The notes beneath the pieces are model-generated. The model saw nothing but the letters and a program-made list of their open reading frames with translations. It searched no databases and had not been told where the DNA came from. From assembly GCF_900105355.1 (NCBI RefSeq), contig NZ_FNSC01000001.1:1240001-1304000 (forward strand): a DNA stretch of 64,000 bases, in the 5' to 3' direction. Positions within the stretch are counted from its first letter, which is position 1. Each line of letters starts with the position of its first letter. Both the position numbers and the translations under genes were made by a program. This document shows, in pieces, positions 47,627-56,822 of the stretch. The DNA is from Pseudomonas anguilliseptica. Its GTDB lineage: Bacteria; Pseudomonadota; Gammaproteobacteria; Pseudomonadales; Pseudomonadaceae.

Positions 47627-48498
47627 ACAGCACTTGGCGGGGTACTACCATTGCTGCCGGCAGATGTAGCAGGCGCATCGGCAACCGGGGCGTTAGCCAC
47701 TACTGGCTTGGCGGCAGCCGGTTTAGCGGCAGCTTTCTTCACAACCGGCTTGGCCGCAGGTTTTGCAGCTGGCTTGGCCGCAGGCTTGCTGGTGGGCTTA
47801 GCCGCTGGAGCCTTTTTCACCGCAGGTTTAGCCGCTGCCTTGGCAGGCTGCGCCACCGGCTTGCTAGCTGCAGGCTTGGCTGCGCTGGCTGCTGGTTTCT
47901 TCGCCGCCGGCATGGCTGCTGGCTTGGCCGCGACGGGAGCCTTGCTGACAGCTTTGGCCGGAGCCTTGGCGGCTGGCGCAGCAGCTTTAGTGGCAGGTTT
48001 AGCCGCTGGCTTGCTGGCAGCGGGTTTGGCCGGGGCCTTCGTTGCGGCTGGCTTGGCAGCCGGTTTGACCGCAGCGGCCTTGGCCGAACGGCTGTCCAGC
48101 GCTTTGCCTACGGCTTCTTTAACTTTGCCGACGCCCTGGGCCAGCTTCAGGCTTTCCTGTGCATCGCGCTTGAGGTTGGCGATATAGCTGCGGGTTTCAC
48201 TCTGACGGTCTTTCAGGGTATCGAGCAGCTGCTCCAGTTCTGCCACGGCATCTTTGCTTTTGGCCTGGGCCTTGGCTTTGCCGGCGACTGCGGCATCCTG
48301 CATTTTGCTGCGGGCTTTGTGCAACTTTTCCTGGGCCTTGCCGCGTTGCTTTTCCAGCTTGGCGAGCAGCTTCTCGGCATCAACCAAAGCGCGTGTGCAA
48401 GCATCTTCAAGATGCTCAAGCAGGCTGCTGGAAAGTTGCTGCAGCAGATGCAGCGGAGTACTCACTGATTTCTTCTTTGCATTCTTTGTAGCCGACAT
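47623..48498 (-). CDS. algP: AlgP, histone H1-like alginate regulatory protein
   Basis: A 291-aa DNA-binding protein. Residues about 1-135 form a helical domain (TPLHLLQQLSSSLLEHLEDACTRALVDAEKLLAKLEK). The C-terminal half is a low-complexity tail of KPAA, KPAAK and KAPA repeats like eukaryotic histone H1. In P. aeruginosa AlgP (AlgR3) supports algD transcription. The ATG at 48498 with GGAGG upstream is used. The repeat tract makes this gene prone to length variation by recombination. Confidence 0.92.
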   Translation of the reverse strand: MSATKNAKKKSVSTPLHLLQQLSSSLLEHLEDACTRALVDAEKLLAKLEKQRGKAQEKLHKARSKMQDAAVAGKAKAQAKSKDAVAELEQLLDTLKDRQSETRSYIANLKRDAQESLKLAQGVGKVKEAVGKALDSRSAKAAAVKPAAKPAATKAPAKPAASKPAAKPATKAAAPAAKAPAKAVSKAPVAAKPAAMPAAKKPAASAAKPAASKPVAQPAKAAAKPAVKKAPAAKPTSKPAAKPAAKPAAKPVVKKAAAKPAAAKPVVANAPVADAPATSAGSNGSTPPSAV

Positions 48499-48623
48499 GA
48501 CTCGCCTCCTGGCGGATGAAGATGGCGTCATACTAGACCTCCTTTTGCCCGCCTTGCCACCTCACGCATTGAGCTTGCGAGCCTGGCTGGCATAATCGGC
48601 GCACCTTAGGCCGGAGAACACCC

Positions 48624-49268
48624 ATGCCACGTTTCGCCTTGCTACTACTCTGCCTGCTCGCGCCTCTGTCTCAAGCGCATGAGCATTCCCACGACCTGGC
48701 CTATAGCCTGGGGGTAAAACTCGGTGAGCGGCTGCGTGACGAAGTACCGGATCTGGAGCTGCAAGCCCTGCTCGACGGTCTGCGCCAGGCCTACCGCAAC
48801 GGGCCGCTGGCGCTGGATGCCAAGCGCATCGAAAGCCTGCTGGCCGAACATGAAGCGCAGTTGGCCAGCGCCCCGGAACGCATTGAAAAAGCCAAGGCAG
48901 CCGAGCAGCGTTTTCTCGCCACGGAGAAGGCCAAGGCCGGCGTACGTGTACTGCAGGATGGCGTGCTGATGCAGGAGCTGCGCGCAGGCAGCGGCCGCAA
49001 GCCCGGCGCGAAGAGCCGCATTCAGGTGCGCTATATAGGTTTTCTGGCAGATGGCAGTCAGTTTGACGAAAGCCAGACCGCGCAGTGGTTTCGCCTGGAC
49101 AGTGTGATCGCCGGATGGCGCAGTGCGCTGCAGCAGATGCCAGTGGGCGCGCAGTGGCGCTTGGTGATTCCGTCGGCTCATGCGTATGGCGAAGAAGGGG
49201 CGGGGGATTTGATTCCACCCTACTCGTCCCTGGTGTTCGAGCTGGAATTGCTCGACACCAAGGAGTAA
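48624..49268 (+). CDS. FKBP-type peptidyl-prolyl isomerase
   Basis: A 214-aa exported isomerase. It has an N-terminal signal peptide (MPRFALLLLCLLAPLSQA), an FKBP N-terminal dimerisation region (YSLGVKLGERLRDEVPDL), then the FKBP domain (VRYIGFLADGSQFDES, VIAGWRSALQQMPVGAQWRLVIPSAHAYGEEGAGDLIPPYSSLVFELELL). It probably assists protein folding in the periplasm. It is divergent from algP and convergent with rsd/algQ, 12 bp between stops. Confidence 0.9.
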   Translation: MPRFALLLLCLLAPLSQAHEHSHDLAYSLGVKLGERLRDEVPDLELQALLDGLRQAYRNGPLALDAKRIESLLAEHEAQLASAPERIEKAKAAEQRFLATEKAKAGVRVLQDGVLMQELRAGSGRKPGAKSRIQVRYIGFLADGSQFDESQTAQWFRLDSVIAGWRSALQQMPVGAQWRLVIPSAHAYGEEGAGDLIPPYSSLVFELELLDTKE

Positions 49269-49280
49269 CGAGTCAGTTCA

Positions 49281-49754
49281 TCAGAGAGCCGGGGCTGCCT
49301 GTTCCTGATGGGCGTTATGCAGGACTTCGATCAGGCAGTCCTCCAGCTCGAAGCGCTCGTGCAGCAACTGGCCGAGGCGTTTCAGCTCATCCAGCAGGGA
49401 TACCGAGTCGTGGCAATCGCCATTGTCGCAGCGGTCATTGAAGGCCAGCGCCACTTCGGTAATCACCTCGATGCGCGGGTAGATCTGCTTGGCCAGATCA
49501 AGACCACGCTGATCACCAAAGGCCTTGGCTTCGCTGGTCAACTGTTCGTAGACCTCGAAGTGGCCAGCGGATACGTAATCGACAAGGATCTCGCAGAAAC
49601 GCTGCAATGCCTCGGCATTAGCGCTCGGTGCTTGCGGTGAATTGTTGATGGCGGCATACGCATGAACCAGCTCTTTGCGCTCTTGCAGCCAACGGTCGAT
49701 CAGCAGGTGAACTCCACCCCAACGCTCCTGGGCGTTCTGACAACTCTCGAGCAT
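49281..49754 (-). CDS. algQ: Anti-sigma70 factor Rsd/AlgQ
   Basis: A 157-aa helical protein of the Rsd/AlgQ family, which binds sigma70 region 4. In P. aeruginosa it influences alginate and other secondary products. [30 protein letters not shown] is diagnostic. The ATG at 49754 is used, dropping 15 unsupported upstream codons. Clustering with algP and the hem/algR genes matches P. aeruginosa. A 196-bp leader region with no gene lies upstream. Confidence 0.93.
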   Translation of the reverse strand: MLESCQNAQERWGGVHLLIDRWLQERKELVHAYAAINNSPQAPSANAEALQRFCEILVDYVSAGHFEVYEQLTSEAKAFGDQRGLDLAKQIYPRIEVITEVALAFNDRCDNGDCHDSVSLLDELKRLGQLLHERFELEDCLIEVLHNAHQEQAAPAL

Positions 49755-49950
49755 GATGACCTCTACTTCCCTATTGCTATTAGTGTTGTACGCCCGCATC
49801 GAGACAGATTTTTGTCAGCCCGTGCAAGGTCTGGGAAGACAACCGTGAAACGGCAACTTTCCGGCGGTATCTGAGGGCCAGATTATTCCCGCTGGCTTAG
49901 GCCTTCAAGGTAGCGTTGGAGAAAATTTCATACAAGCGTTTAACCGGCGC

Positions 49951-50493
49951 CTACTCAGCCTTCTCAGCCGCCGCAGGCTTGTAAAAGCTCAGGGTGACCT
50001 GGCCAAGGTCAATGCCCCACTTCGACATACGCGCCCGATTGAGCATCACCTGGCCATCCATCAGGAACATCCAGTCATCAAAATCAACCACATAGGTTGA
50101 GTCATCGACCTTCAGCCGTAGCTGGTAACGCCAGTGCAAGGCGTTACCGGCAACTTCACCGACGGCTTCCCCAACCACATCACCCGCAGTACCACGCCAA
50201 CTGCCGTCGGCCTGCTTGGTCAGGGTCCAGACGCGCCGTTCGGTGCTGCCATCGCTGTAGGTAAAGCGTTCGTCGAGCACGCCTACATCACCGCCCCAGG
50301 TGCCGGTCATGGCCACATGGAAACGCTTGACCACCTCGCCGGAGCGATTCTGGAACATGCCCCAAGCCTGCAACTCTCCATTGAAGTAATCGCTCAACTC
50401 CAGGCGAGGCTGCTCGCTGACATACTCATTCACCTGCGGGCCGGCACAACCCGCCAGCAGCGCTACCAGACAACAGATCAACAGTGTCCGCAT
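49951..50493 (-). CDS. DUF3833 lipoprotein
   Basis: A 180-aa predicted outer-membrane or periplasmic lipoprotein: the lipobox LLAGC lies at about residue 15 after a short signal peptide. It matches DUF3833, with LELSDYFNGELQAWGMFQNRSGEVVKRF and FDDWMFLMDGQVMLNRARMSKWGIDLGQVTLSF. ATG 50493 has GAGG at correct spacing; a GTG two codons upstream does not. It lies 23 bp after hemY on the same strand. Function unknown. Confidence 0.85.
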   Translation of the reverse strand: MRTLLICCLVALLAGCAGPQVNEYVSEQPRLELSDYFNGELQAWGMFQNRSGEVVKRFHVAMTGTWGGDVGVLDERFTYSDGSTERRVWTLTKQADGSWRGTAGDVVGEAVGEVAGNALHWRYQLRLKVDDSTYVVDFDDWMFLMDGQVMLNRARMSKWGIDLGQVTLSFYKPAAAEKAE

Positions 50494-50516
50494 AAGCACC
50501 TCAAGAAGCGGCTAAA

Positions 50517-51767
50517 TCAAATCGCTGCTGGCAAAACTGGCGTACACAACCGCGCATCAAGCAGGCGCAGGCCTTCCTGACACAGGCTGTTGCTACGCTC
50601 CAGCTCGCCCAGTTGTGCCAACAAACGCGCCAGCTCGGCACAGGTTTCTGGATGACGCTGAAAAACCAGACTGCTTTCCAGGTAATCCTTGGCTTTTCCC
50701 CACAACTGACTGTGCAGACACAGCCGCCCCAGCGTCAGCAGCAAGCCGGCATCTTGTGGATGTTGCTTCAACCAGCCCTCGGCCGCCTGTAACTGCTTAC
50801 CCAGATCACGCCCATGCAGCAAGCCGTATAGACGCACCAGAGCGGTGTCGTAATGCTGCTTCACGAAATGCCGCAGCAGCTCTTCCGCCTCGCCTTCGGC
50901 ACCCAGTTGACGCAGTTGCTCGGCATACACCGCCAGTAGCTCGGGCACCTGATGCTGCGCCGTCGACATGGCCTGCCAGACTTGCTGCAACGCCAGCAGC
51001 GCCGCCTGCGCGTCGCCGTCAATCGGTTGAGCAGCCTGCAGCAAGCGTCCACGCCACGCCTGACGCTCAAGCTCGCTCAGCTCGGCATTGCCCAGAGCTT
51101 TCTCCTTGCGCAGATCAGGTAGCAACCCAAGCAGTGCCGACCAATCGCCCGACTGCAGGTAGAGCTGCTGCAGCTGACGCAACACCAGGTGATGGTGTGG
51201 ATGACGCGAACGCATGGCTTGCAGAGTCTCCAGCGCCGCATCGGTCTGTCCGCGCGCCAGTTGCAGTTCGGCATGTTGCAGGGCAATTGCCAGTTCCGCC
51301 TGCGGCTGTCGGTTGAGTGCCTGCTCCAGCAGGTCGTCGCTGTCGTTGTGATGCCCCAACTGATGTGCAGCGCGTGCGGCGCCCAGGTAATAACTCAAGG
51401 GCTGCGGCGAGCTGCTGGCCGCCTGTTTGAGATGACGCAGGGCGCGCGCCCAACGACCCTCAGCAAGGTCGAGAAAGCCTTGCTCGGACGCCAGCCGTAC
51501 GCGGCGACGGTTGTGCAGACGTGACCAGGGATTGAGCAGGCCGCCGGATGTGACCAACAGCCGGACGCTCAAACGCACTAGATAAACCAGCAGCCAGAGC
51601 ACCAGCACCAAGGCGACAAAGGCCCACAGGCTGGATTCATAACGAAAGCCTTGGAAGGCAATCAGCACATAGCCCTTGTGCTCGGCCAACGGCAGACCGA
51701 ACAGCACCAGGCTGGCGACGCCGGCAACGATCGCCAGAACCAACAGCAACCAGTAGATGCGCTTCAT
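50517..51767 (-). CDS. hemY: HemY-type TPR protein
   Basis: A 416-aa inner-membrane protein with two N-terminal helices followed by tetratricopeptide-like helical repeats (LGAARAAHQLGHHNDSDDLLEQAL, LLLTLGRLCLHSQLWGKAKDYLESSL). This HemY is the proteobacterial TPR protein of the hem operon, not protoporphyrinogen oxidase; its role in late haem synthesis is not well defined. Its ATG overlaps the stop of the hemD-hemX frame (ATGA). Confidence 0.88.
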   Translation of the reverse strand: MKRIYWLLLVLAIVAGVASLVLFGLPLAEHKGYVLIAFQGFRYESSLWAFVALVLVLWLLVYLVRLSVRLLVTSGGLLNPWSRLHNRRRVRLASEQGFLDLAEGRWARALRHLKQAASSSPQPLSYYLGAARAAHQLGHHNDSDDLLEQALNRQPQAELAIALQHAELQLARGQTDAALETLQAMRSRHPHHHLVLRQLQQLYLQSGDWSALLGLLPDLRKEKALGNAELSELERQAWRGRLLQAAQPIDGDAQAALLALQQVWQAMSTAQHQVPELLAVYAEQLRQLGAEGEAEELLRHFVKQHYDTALVRLYGLLHGRDLGKQLQAAEGWLKQHPQDAGLLLTLGRLCLHSQLWGKAKDYLESSLVFQRHPETCAELARLLAQLGELERSNSLCQEGLRLLDARLCTPVLPAAI

Positions 51768-53713
51768 TGCAGCGCCTCCTGCAGTTGCGCCTCGACATCA
51801 TCGCTGGGCGCGGCGGCAGGTTCAGCCTCGACCTTCTGCTGGCTGCGCGCGGTCTGTTTGGCTTGTATGTATGCCTGCACGGCATTCAGCGTCGGGCTGA
51901 GGTCCGGCGGCGTCACCGCAATCGGCCGCTCGGCCAGCTCATCAATGCGCGCACTCAGGGCGCGGCTATTGGGGTTATCCACATCGAAGTGTGCATCCAG
52001 CACTTCACGTGCCTGCTGCAAGGCCTGGCAATAGACCTCGCTCTTACCATGCAACGCCCCCCACTGGGCCTGCTCCAGCGCCAGACTGAGGGACAGCCGC
52101 ACCTGGGTCAGGCTCTGGCCGGCGAGCACGGGGCGGATATTGCGGTCGGCGTTGAAATCAATGCGGAAGTATTCCGACAAGGTCTGCAGACCACGCTGCC
52201 ACCATTGCTGCTCAACCACTCCTGAATCGGCCAGCTCGCTGAGTACGCCACCGTCAGCGCTGAAGCTAGGCGCCTGGGCATTGAGTTGCGCCACCTGCTC
52301 ACGCAATGCGCCGAGCTGCAGAAACAGCCCGGTACGGTCCGGGTTGGCGGTCGAACGCAGTGCCTGCAGGCTCATGGCCAATTGCTCGCGGGCGGCAAAT
52401 GCGGCGGGGTCATCCTGCTCATGTAGGATTTCATCGGCGGCCTGCACCAGTGCGGTGGCGCTGTTGATGTCCTGCAAAGCAGATAGACGCAAGCTGGCCA
52501 GGCGCAGCAGATGCTCGGCCTCGGCCAGGCGCCAGTCCTGACGACTGGCACCCAGTACGGTTTCCAGACGCTGATTGAGCAGTTGCTGCTGGCCCTGCAG
52601 CTGGGCCAGCAGACGACGACGGGTTTCCAACTCCTCGACACTTGGCAGCTGATCGAGGCGCACCTCTAATTTCTTGCCAGTCTGCGCCAGGCTTTGCGCT
52701 TCACTGCGCGCCTCCTGCAACTGCCAAAGCCCCCAACCACCCGCACCGGCGCCAGCAGCAGCGACCAACAAGGCCAGCAGAGCCAGACCGTTGCCACGCG
52801 AAGCCGGTTGGCTCGCGACAGGCGGCGTAGCCGGCAGCGCAGCGGCGGTATCCAGCGGTGCCTGTTCGGGTTGTTTTACGGCGTGATCGTTCGGGCCTTG
52901 CTCTTTCGGAGTAGTTGCTTCGCTCACGTATCCATCCTTTGCGTCAGAGATCGGGGCAGGTTGCGTCTGCAAGGCCGCCAGCAACGCCGCGGCACTCGCG
53001 CCACGACAGTCCACAACAAATTGCGCACCGGCCGCACGGGCCATTTCGGCAACTCGCGGGCTGGGTACAAATAAGGGTAGTTGAGCCAGTTCGGCCCAGG
53101 ACTCAGCGGCCAGCTCGCGCAAATGCACAAAGCCCTGTCCACTGCTGACCACCAGAGCGTTCAGGCGTTCCGCCTGAATCCGCTCGATCAGTGCTGCGGA
53201 CGGGTAATCCGGCAGTACCCGGCGATACAGTGGCAGATAGTCCACCTGCACGCCTTGGCCGCGCAAGCGCTCGGCCAGTAACTCTCGGCCACTCTCACCG
53301 CGCAGGATCAATACCCGTGGGCTGGCGGCCGCCGTCAGTGCCTGCTGTAACTGCGGCAGGGCGAGCAGCGCCTCGCTGTCATCAGCCTCTTCCGGGTAAT
53401 ACACCTGCAGATCATGCCCACGGAGAATCTGCGCCGTGGCCGCGCCGACGCTGAACCAGGGTTGTTCGGTAGGCACTGGGGTTTGGTAGCGATCCAGCAG
53501 ATCAAGCGCCAGCCGCGCCGCCGGCTTGCTCACCACGATCACCGCGCAGTAGCGCTGCAGATCAGCAAGCGCGGCGCGTTGCTCGGCACTTTCGCTCAGG
53601 GCTTCAATAGCCAGCAGCGGCAAGCTGCTGCTGTAGATGCCGTGCTCGGCCAAGGTTGCTGCCAGCGCCGCCGATTCCTGGGCCGGTCGCGTCAGCAGCA
53701 AACGCCAACCCAT
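51764..53713 (-). CDS. hemD-hemX: Fused uroporphyrinogen-III synthase (HemD) and HemX
   Basis: One uninterrupted 649-aa frame. Residues about 1-250 are HemD, which closes and inverts hydroxymethylbilane to uroporphyrinogen III (WRLLLTRPAQESAALAATLAEHG, FSVGAATAQILR, VVSSGQGFVHL, FVPSPRVAEMARAAG). A linker (about 255-305, PKEQGPNDHAVKQPEQAP) leads to one transmembrane helix (LALLALLVAAAGAGAGGWGLW) and the HemX coiled-coil/periplasmic domain. In P. aeruginosa these are, from memory, two genes. A GTG (VSEATTPKEQ, about residue 264) could still start HemX separately. The ATG at 53713 overlaps the hemC stop. Confidence 0.88.
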   Translation of the reverse strand: MGWRLLLTRPAQESAALAATLAEHGIYSSSLPLLAIEALSESAEQRAALADLQRYCAVIVVSKPAARLALDLLDRYQTPVPTEQPWFSVGAATAQILRGHDLQVYYPEEADDSEALLALPQLQQALTAAASPRVLILRGESGRELLAERLRGQGVQVDYLPLYRRVLPDYPSAALIERIQAERLNALVVSSGQGFVHLRELAAESWAELAQLPLFVPSPRVAEMARAAGAQFVVDCRGASAAALLAALQTQPAPISDAKDGYVSEATTPKEQGPNDHAVKQPEQAPLDTAAALPATPPVASQPASRGNGLALLALLVAAAGAGAGGWGLWQLQEARSEAQSLAQTGKKLEVRLDQLPSVEELETRRRLLAQLQGQQQLLNQRLETVLGASRQDWRLAEAEHLLRLASLRLSALQDINSATALVQAADEILHEQDDPAAFAAREQLAMSLQALRSTANPDRTGLFLQLGALREQVAQLNAQAPSFSADGGVLSELADSGVVEQQWWQRGLQTLSEYFRIDFNADRNIRPVLAGQSLTQVRLSLSLALEQAQWGALHGKSEVYCQALQQAREVLDAHFDVDNPNSRALSARIDELAERPIAVTPPDLSPTLNAVQAYIQAKQTARSQQKVEAEPAAAPSDDVEAQLQEALQ

Positions 53714-54651
53714 CACTCGGCAGCGGCCTCGCCGTATACGGCTTGCAGAATGGCCGCAGCGCCCTGGGCCAGCAGGGCTTCAGCGACCTGCACCCCCAAC
53801 TGCTCAGCCTGTGCTGACGGAGCACGGTTTTCCGCCCGCAGCAGCAAACCGCCATCCGGCTGACCGACCAAGCCGCGTAACCATAGCTGCTCGCCCTCAA
53901 GCACTGCGTAACAGGCAATTGGTACCTGGCAGCCGCCATTCAGGTGCTTGTTCAAGGCGCGCTCGGCGGTCACCCGCAGCGCGGTATCGTGATGATGCAG
54001 AGGTGCCAGCAGAGCATGGATCTCACTGTCGGCTGTGCGGCATTCGATACCCACCGCGCCCTGACCACCGGCCGGCAGGCTGTCTTCAGCGCTGATCGAC
54101 GAGCGAATGCGCTCGGCAAAACCGAGGCGAATCAGCCCGGCGGCGGCAAGGATGATGGCGTCGTAGTCACCGGCATCCAGCTTGGCCAGGCGGGTGTTGA
54201 CGTTGCCACGCAGGAACTGGATTTTCAGATCTGGCCGGCGCGCCAGCAGCTGGGCCTGACGGCGCAGACTGGAAGTGCCGACCACGCTACCGGCAGGCAA
54301 GGCATCGAGGCTGGCATAGGTGTTGGACACAAAGGCATCGCGCGGATCTTCCCGCTCACAGATGCAGTACAGGCCCAGGCCTTCGGGGAAGTCCATCGGC
54401 ACATCCTTCATCGAATGCACGGCGATGTCGGCCTGATTCTCCAGCATCGCGGTTTCCAGCTCTTTGACAAACAGCCCCTTGCCGCCAATCTTCGCCAGCG
54501 GCGCGTCGAGCAGCTTGTCACCGCGACTGACCATAGGCACCAGGCTGACTTTGAGACCAGGGTGCGCCTGCTCCAGGCGGGCTTTGACGTGTTCGGCCTG
54601 CCACAGGGCCAGGGCACTTTTACGGGTGGCGATGCGGATTTCGCGAGACAT
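53713..54651 (-). CDS. hemC: Hydroxymethylbilane synthase (porphobilinogen deaminase)
   Basis: A 312-aa enzyme polymerising four porphobilinogens. The dipyrromethane-cofactor cysteine is in [35 protein letters not shown] and [30 protein letters not shown] carry substrate-binding residues. ATG 54651 ([10 protein letters not shown]) is chosen over TTG two codons upstream. It is coupled to hemD-hemX by a TGATG overlap and follows algR after 91 bp. Confidence 0.94.
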   Translation of the reverse strand: MSREIRIATRKSALALWQAEHVKARLEQAHPGLKVSLVPMVSRGDKLLDAPLAKIGGKGLFVKELETAMLENQADIAVHSMKDVPMDFPEGLGLYCICEREDPRDAFVSNTYASLDALPAGSVVGTSSLRRQAQLLARRPDLKIQFLRGNVNTRLAKLDAGDYDAIILAAAGLIRLGFAERIRSSISAEDSLPAGGQGAVGIECRTADSEIHALLAPLHHHDTALRVTAERALNKHLNGGCQVPIACYAVLEGEQLWLRGLVGQPDGGLLLRAENRAPSAQAEQLGVQVAEALLAQGAAAILQAVYGEAAAE

Positions 54652-54742
54652 GGGCAATTCCAGAAAACGAACTGCCGGGGATAATAACAGGCTGACCCGG
54701 ATCAGGCCTGCAACCCGGAGTCATCCGGGCTGCCCGAGAGCC

Positions 54743-55489
54743 TTAAAGGTTGTGCATCAGCTTGCGCACGCCGGCCACATGCCGACGGCTGACAATCAAT
54801 GCTTCCTCGTTCATACCCTTGAGGAACAGCTGGAAATGCCCGAGCGGCGTGCGCTGCAGGCGCTCGATACGCTCACGAGCAACCAACGCATTGCGGTGAA
54901 TGCGCACAAAGCGATCACCAAATTCGTCTTCCAGGGCTTTCAGCGGCTCATCCAGCAGCACTTCGCCGCCAGCGTGGCGCAAGGTTACGTACTTGTGGTC
55001 GGCAATAAAGTAGATCACCTGATCCAGCGGAATCAGCTCGATGCCTTTGCGGGTGCGTGCACTGATATGGCTGCGTGGGCCGCCAACGCTGTCTACGGCA
55101 GGACGGGTCAGGGCGGCGAGTTGCACACGGTTGGGCCGCTCGGCTTTCTTCAGCGCCTCACTGAGGCTTTCTGCACGCACCGGCTTGACCAGATAACCCA
55201 CAGCGCTGACCTGGAAGGCCTCCAGGGCAAACTCATCATGGGCGGTGCAGAAAATCACGGCTGGCGGCGCCTCGCGCTCACACAGCCTGGCTGCCACCTG
55301 CAGGCCATCAAGGCCCGGCATGCGGATATCCAGCAGCACCACATCCGGCTTCAGGCTGTCGATCAGGCTCAAGGCCTCCTCGCCGTTGCTGGCTGCAGGT
55401 TCAAGCACACGATAGCCATCGAGTTCGCCCACCATGCGGCTCAGGCGCTCTCGGGCCAGGGGTTCATCATCGACAATCAGGACATTCAT
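54743..55489 (-). CDS. algR: Response regulator AlgR
   Basis: A 248-aa LytTR-type response regulator. The receiver domain has D7-D8, phospho-acceptor D54 (VVLLDIRMPG) and K in YLVKPVRAE. The C-terminal LytTR DNA-binding domain starts near residue 140 (IELIPLDQVIYFIADHKYVTLRH). In P. aeruginosa AlgR controls alginate, twitching and virulence genes. Its ATG overlaps the fimS stop (ATGA), giving the usual fimS-algR pair, followed by hemC. Confidence 0.95.
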   Translation of the reverse strand: MNVLIVDDEPLARERLSRMVGELDGYRVLEPAASNGEEALSLIDSLKPDVVLLDIRMPGLDGLQVAARLCEREAPPAVIFCTAHDEFALEAFQVSAVGYLVKPVRAESLSEALKKAERPNRVQLAALTRPAVDSVGGPRSHISARTRKGIELIPLDQVIYFIADHKYVTLRHAGGEVLLDEPLKALEDEFGDRFVRIHRNALVARERIERLQRTPLGHFQLFLKGMNEEALIVSRRHVAGVRKLMHNL

Positions 55490-56568
55490 AATGCACGGGC
55501 TTCCTGCTTGGGTCTCGCACAAGGATAGCGTAGACAAGTGAAGTGGCGTCCGTCACGGCGCTCTACGCTGAGACTGGCACGCGGCCCGAAAAGTGCCACC
55601 AGCCGCGCATCGATATTGGTCAGCGCCTGATGCGTACCGCGCGAGGGCGGTTCCTCGCCTAGTTGTTCGTATGGATTGCTCACGCACAGCTGAAATACCC
55701 CCTCGTGATAACTCGCCTCGACCCGCACCAGACCACCCTCAATGCGCGGCTGAATGCCATAGATCAAAGCGTTTTCCAGTAAGGGTTGCAGCGTCAGTTG
55801 TGGAATCGGCAGATCGTCCGGCACATCGACAATCTCCCACTGCAACTGTAGACGCTCGCCGAGCCGATAGCGCTCAATCGATAAATATCGTTGTGCCAGC
55901 TCCAGCTCTTCGCGCCAGGGCACCAGGCTACCGGGCTTGGCCAGGCTGGCGCGGAACAGGTCGGAGAGATCCAGCACTGCCTGCTCGGCCTTGTACGGGT
56001 CGACCACCACCAGGCTGGCGATGCTGTTCAGACTGTTGAACAGGAAGTGCGGACGGATACGCGCCTGCAGCGATTCGATGCGCGCACGCAATTCAGCCTG
56101 CTCCTGCTTGCGCCACTGGCTCTGCAAGTAGAAATAGCGCAACAACAACGCCGACATGATCAAACTGATCAAGGCATGTCGCAGGTACAGGTTGACCTCG
56201 CCAGTACGCGGCAGCGGCCCGCCCAGCTCGTAATAATCCGCCACAGCAGTACAGATCAGGCTCAGGGTAACCACAATCGCGCAGCACAAGGCGCCGGCCG
56301 TCGCTGCGGGCATGCGCGCCATCAACGGGCGCAGGCGGCACAGCACGGCGGCCGAGAGCAGTACGATCCACTGCACGAATAATGAGGTCAGTGCCAGACG
56401 TACCCAGTCGAAGCCCGGCAGCATGGGTTCGGACAGCACCAGCACCAGCACCAGCAGCTCAGCCAGCAGGACCATGCTCAACAGGGCTTCTGGCTGGCAG
56501 AGTTCGGGCACGAAGAAGTCATCGACCAGTGGTGGTTGTTTTTCTGATAAAGCGCTTTTTATTTTCAT
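55486..56568 (-). CDS. algZ: Sensor histidine kinase FimS/AlgZ
   Basis: A 360-aa inner-membrane sensor kinase of the LytS/YehU class. Helices occupy about residues 25-150. The histidine motif RPHFLFNSLNSIASLV carries the phospho-accepting H174. The ATPase N box is LTLQPLLENALIYGI. The G motifs are unusually degenerate near the C-terminus, as described for AlgZ. It is divergent from argH, with a 254-bp promoter region between them. Confidence 0.93.
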   Translation of the reverse strand: MKIKSALSEKQPPLVDDFFVPELCQPEALLSMVLLAELLVLVLVLSEPMLPGFDWVRLALTSLFVQWIVLLSAAVLCRLRPLMARMPAATAGALCCAIVVTLSLICTAVADYYELGGPLPRTGEVNLYLRHALISLIMSALLLRYFYLQSQWRKQEQAELRARIESLQARIRPHFLFNSLNSIASLVVVDPYKAEQAVLDLSDLFRASLAKPGSLVPWREELELAQRYLSIERYRLGERLQLQWEIVDVPDDLPIPQLTLQPLLENALIYGIQPRIEGGLVRVEASYHEGVFQLCVSNPYEQLGEEPPSRGTHQALTNIDARLVALFGPRASLSVERRDGRHFTCLRYPCARPKQEARAL

Positions 56569-56822
56569 CGCCGCAGTTTCCGCGTGACCCGCGCCAGTAG
56601 CAAGATAGACAGCTGCGACCGGGCAAAATAAAGCACCGAAATGCGCCCGCCGCGATAAATCTGTGAACGGCGCAACATTGCTCTACTGCAGCCTAGCTGC
56701 GCCCACCGACAAAGCGACGCGGCGAATTTGCCGGCCAGCCTGTTATTATCGGCGCACTTTTCCGTCTTGCCGGCCGCCCCAGCGCGGCCAGCCCGTTTTA
56801 GCGCACCAGCCGAGCGAAGCCC

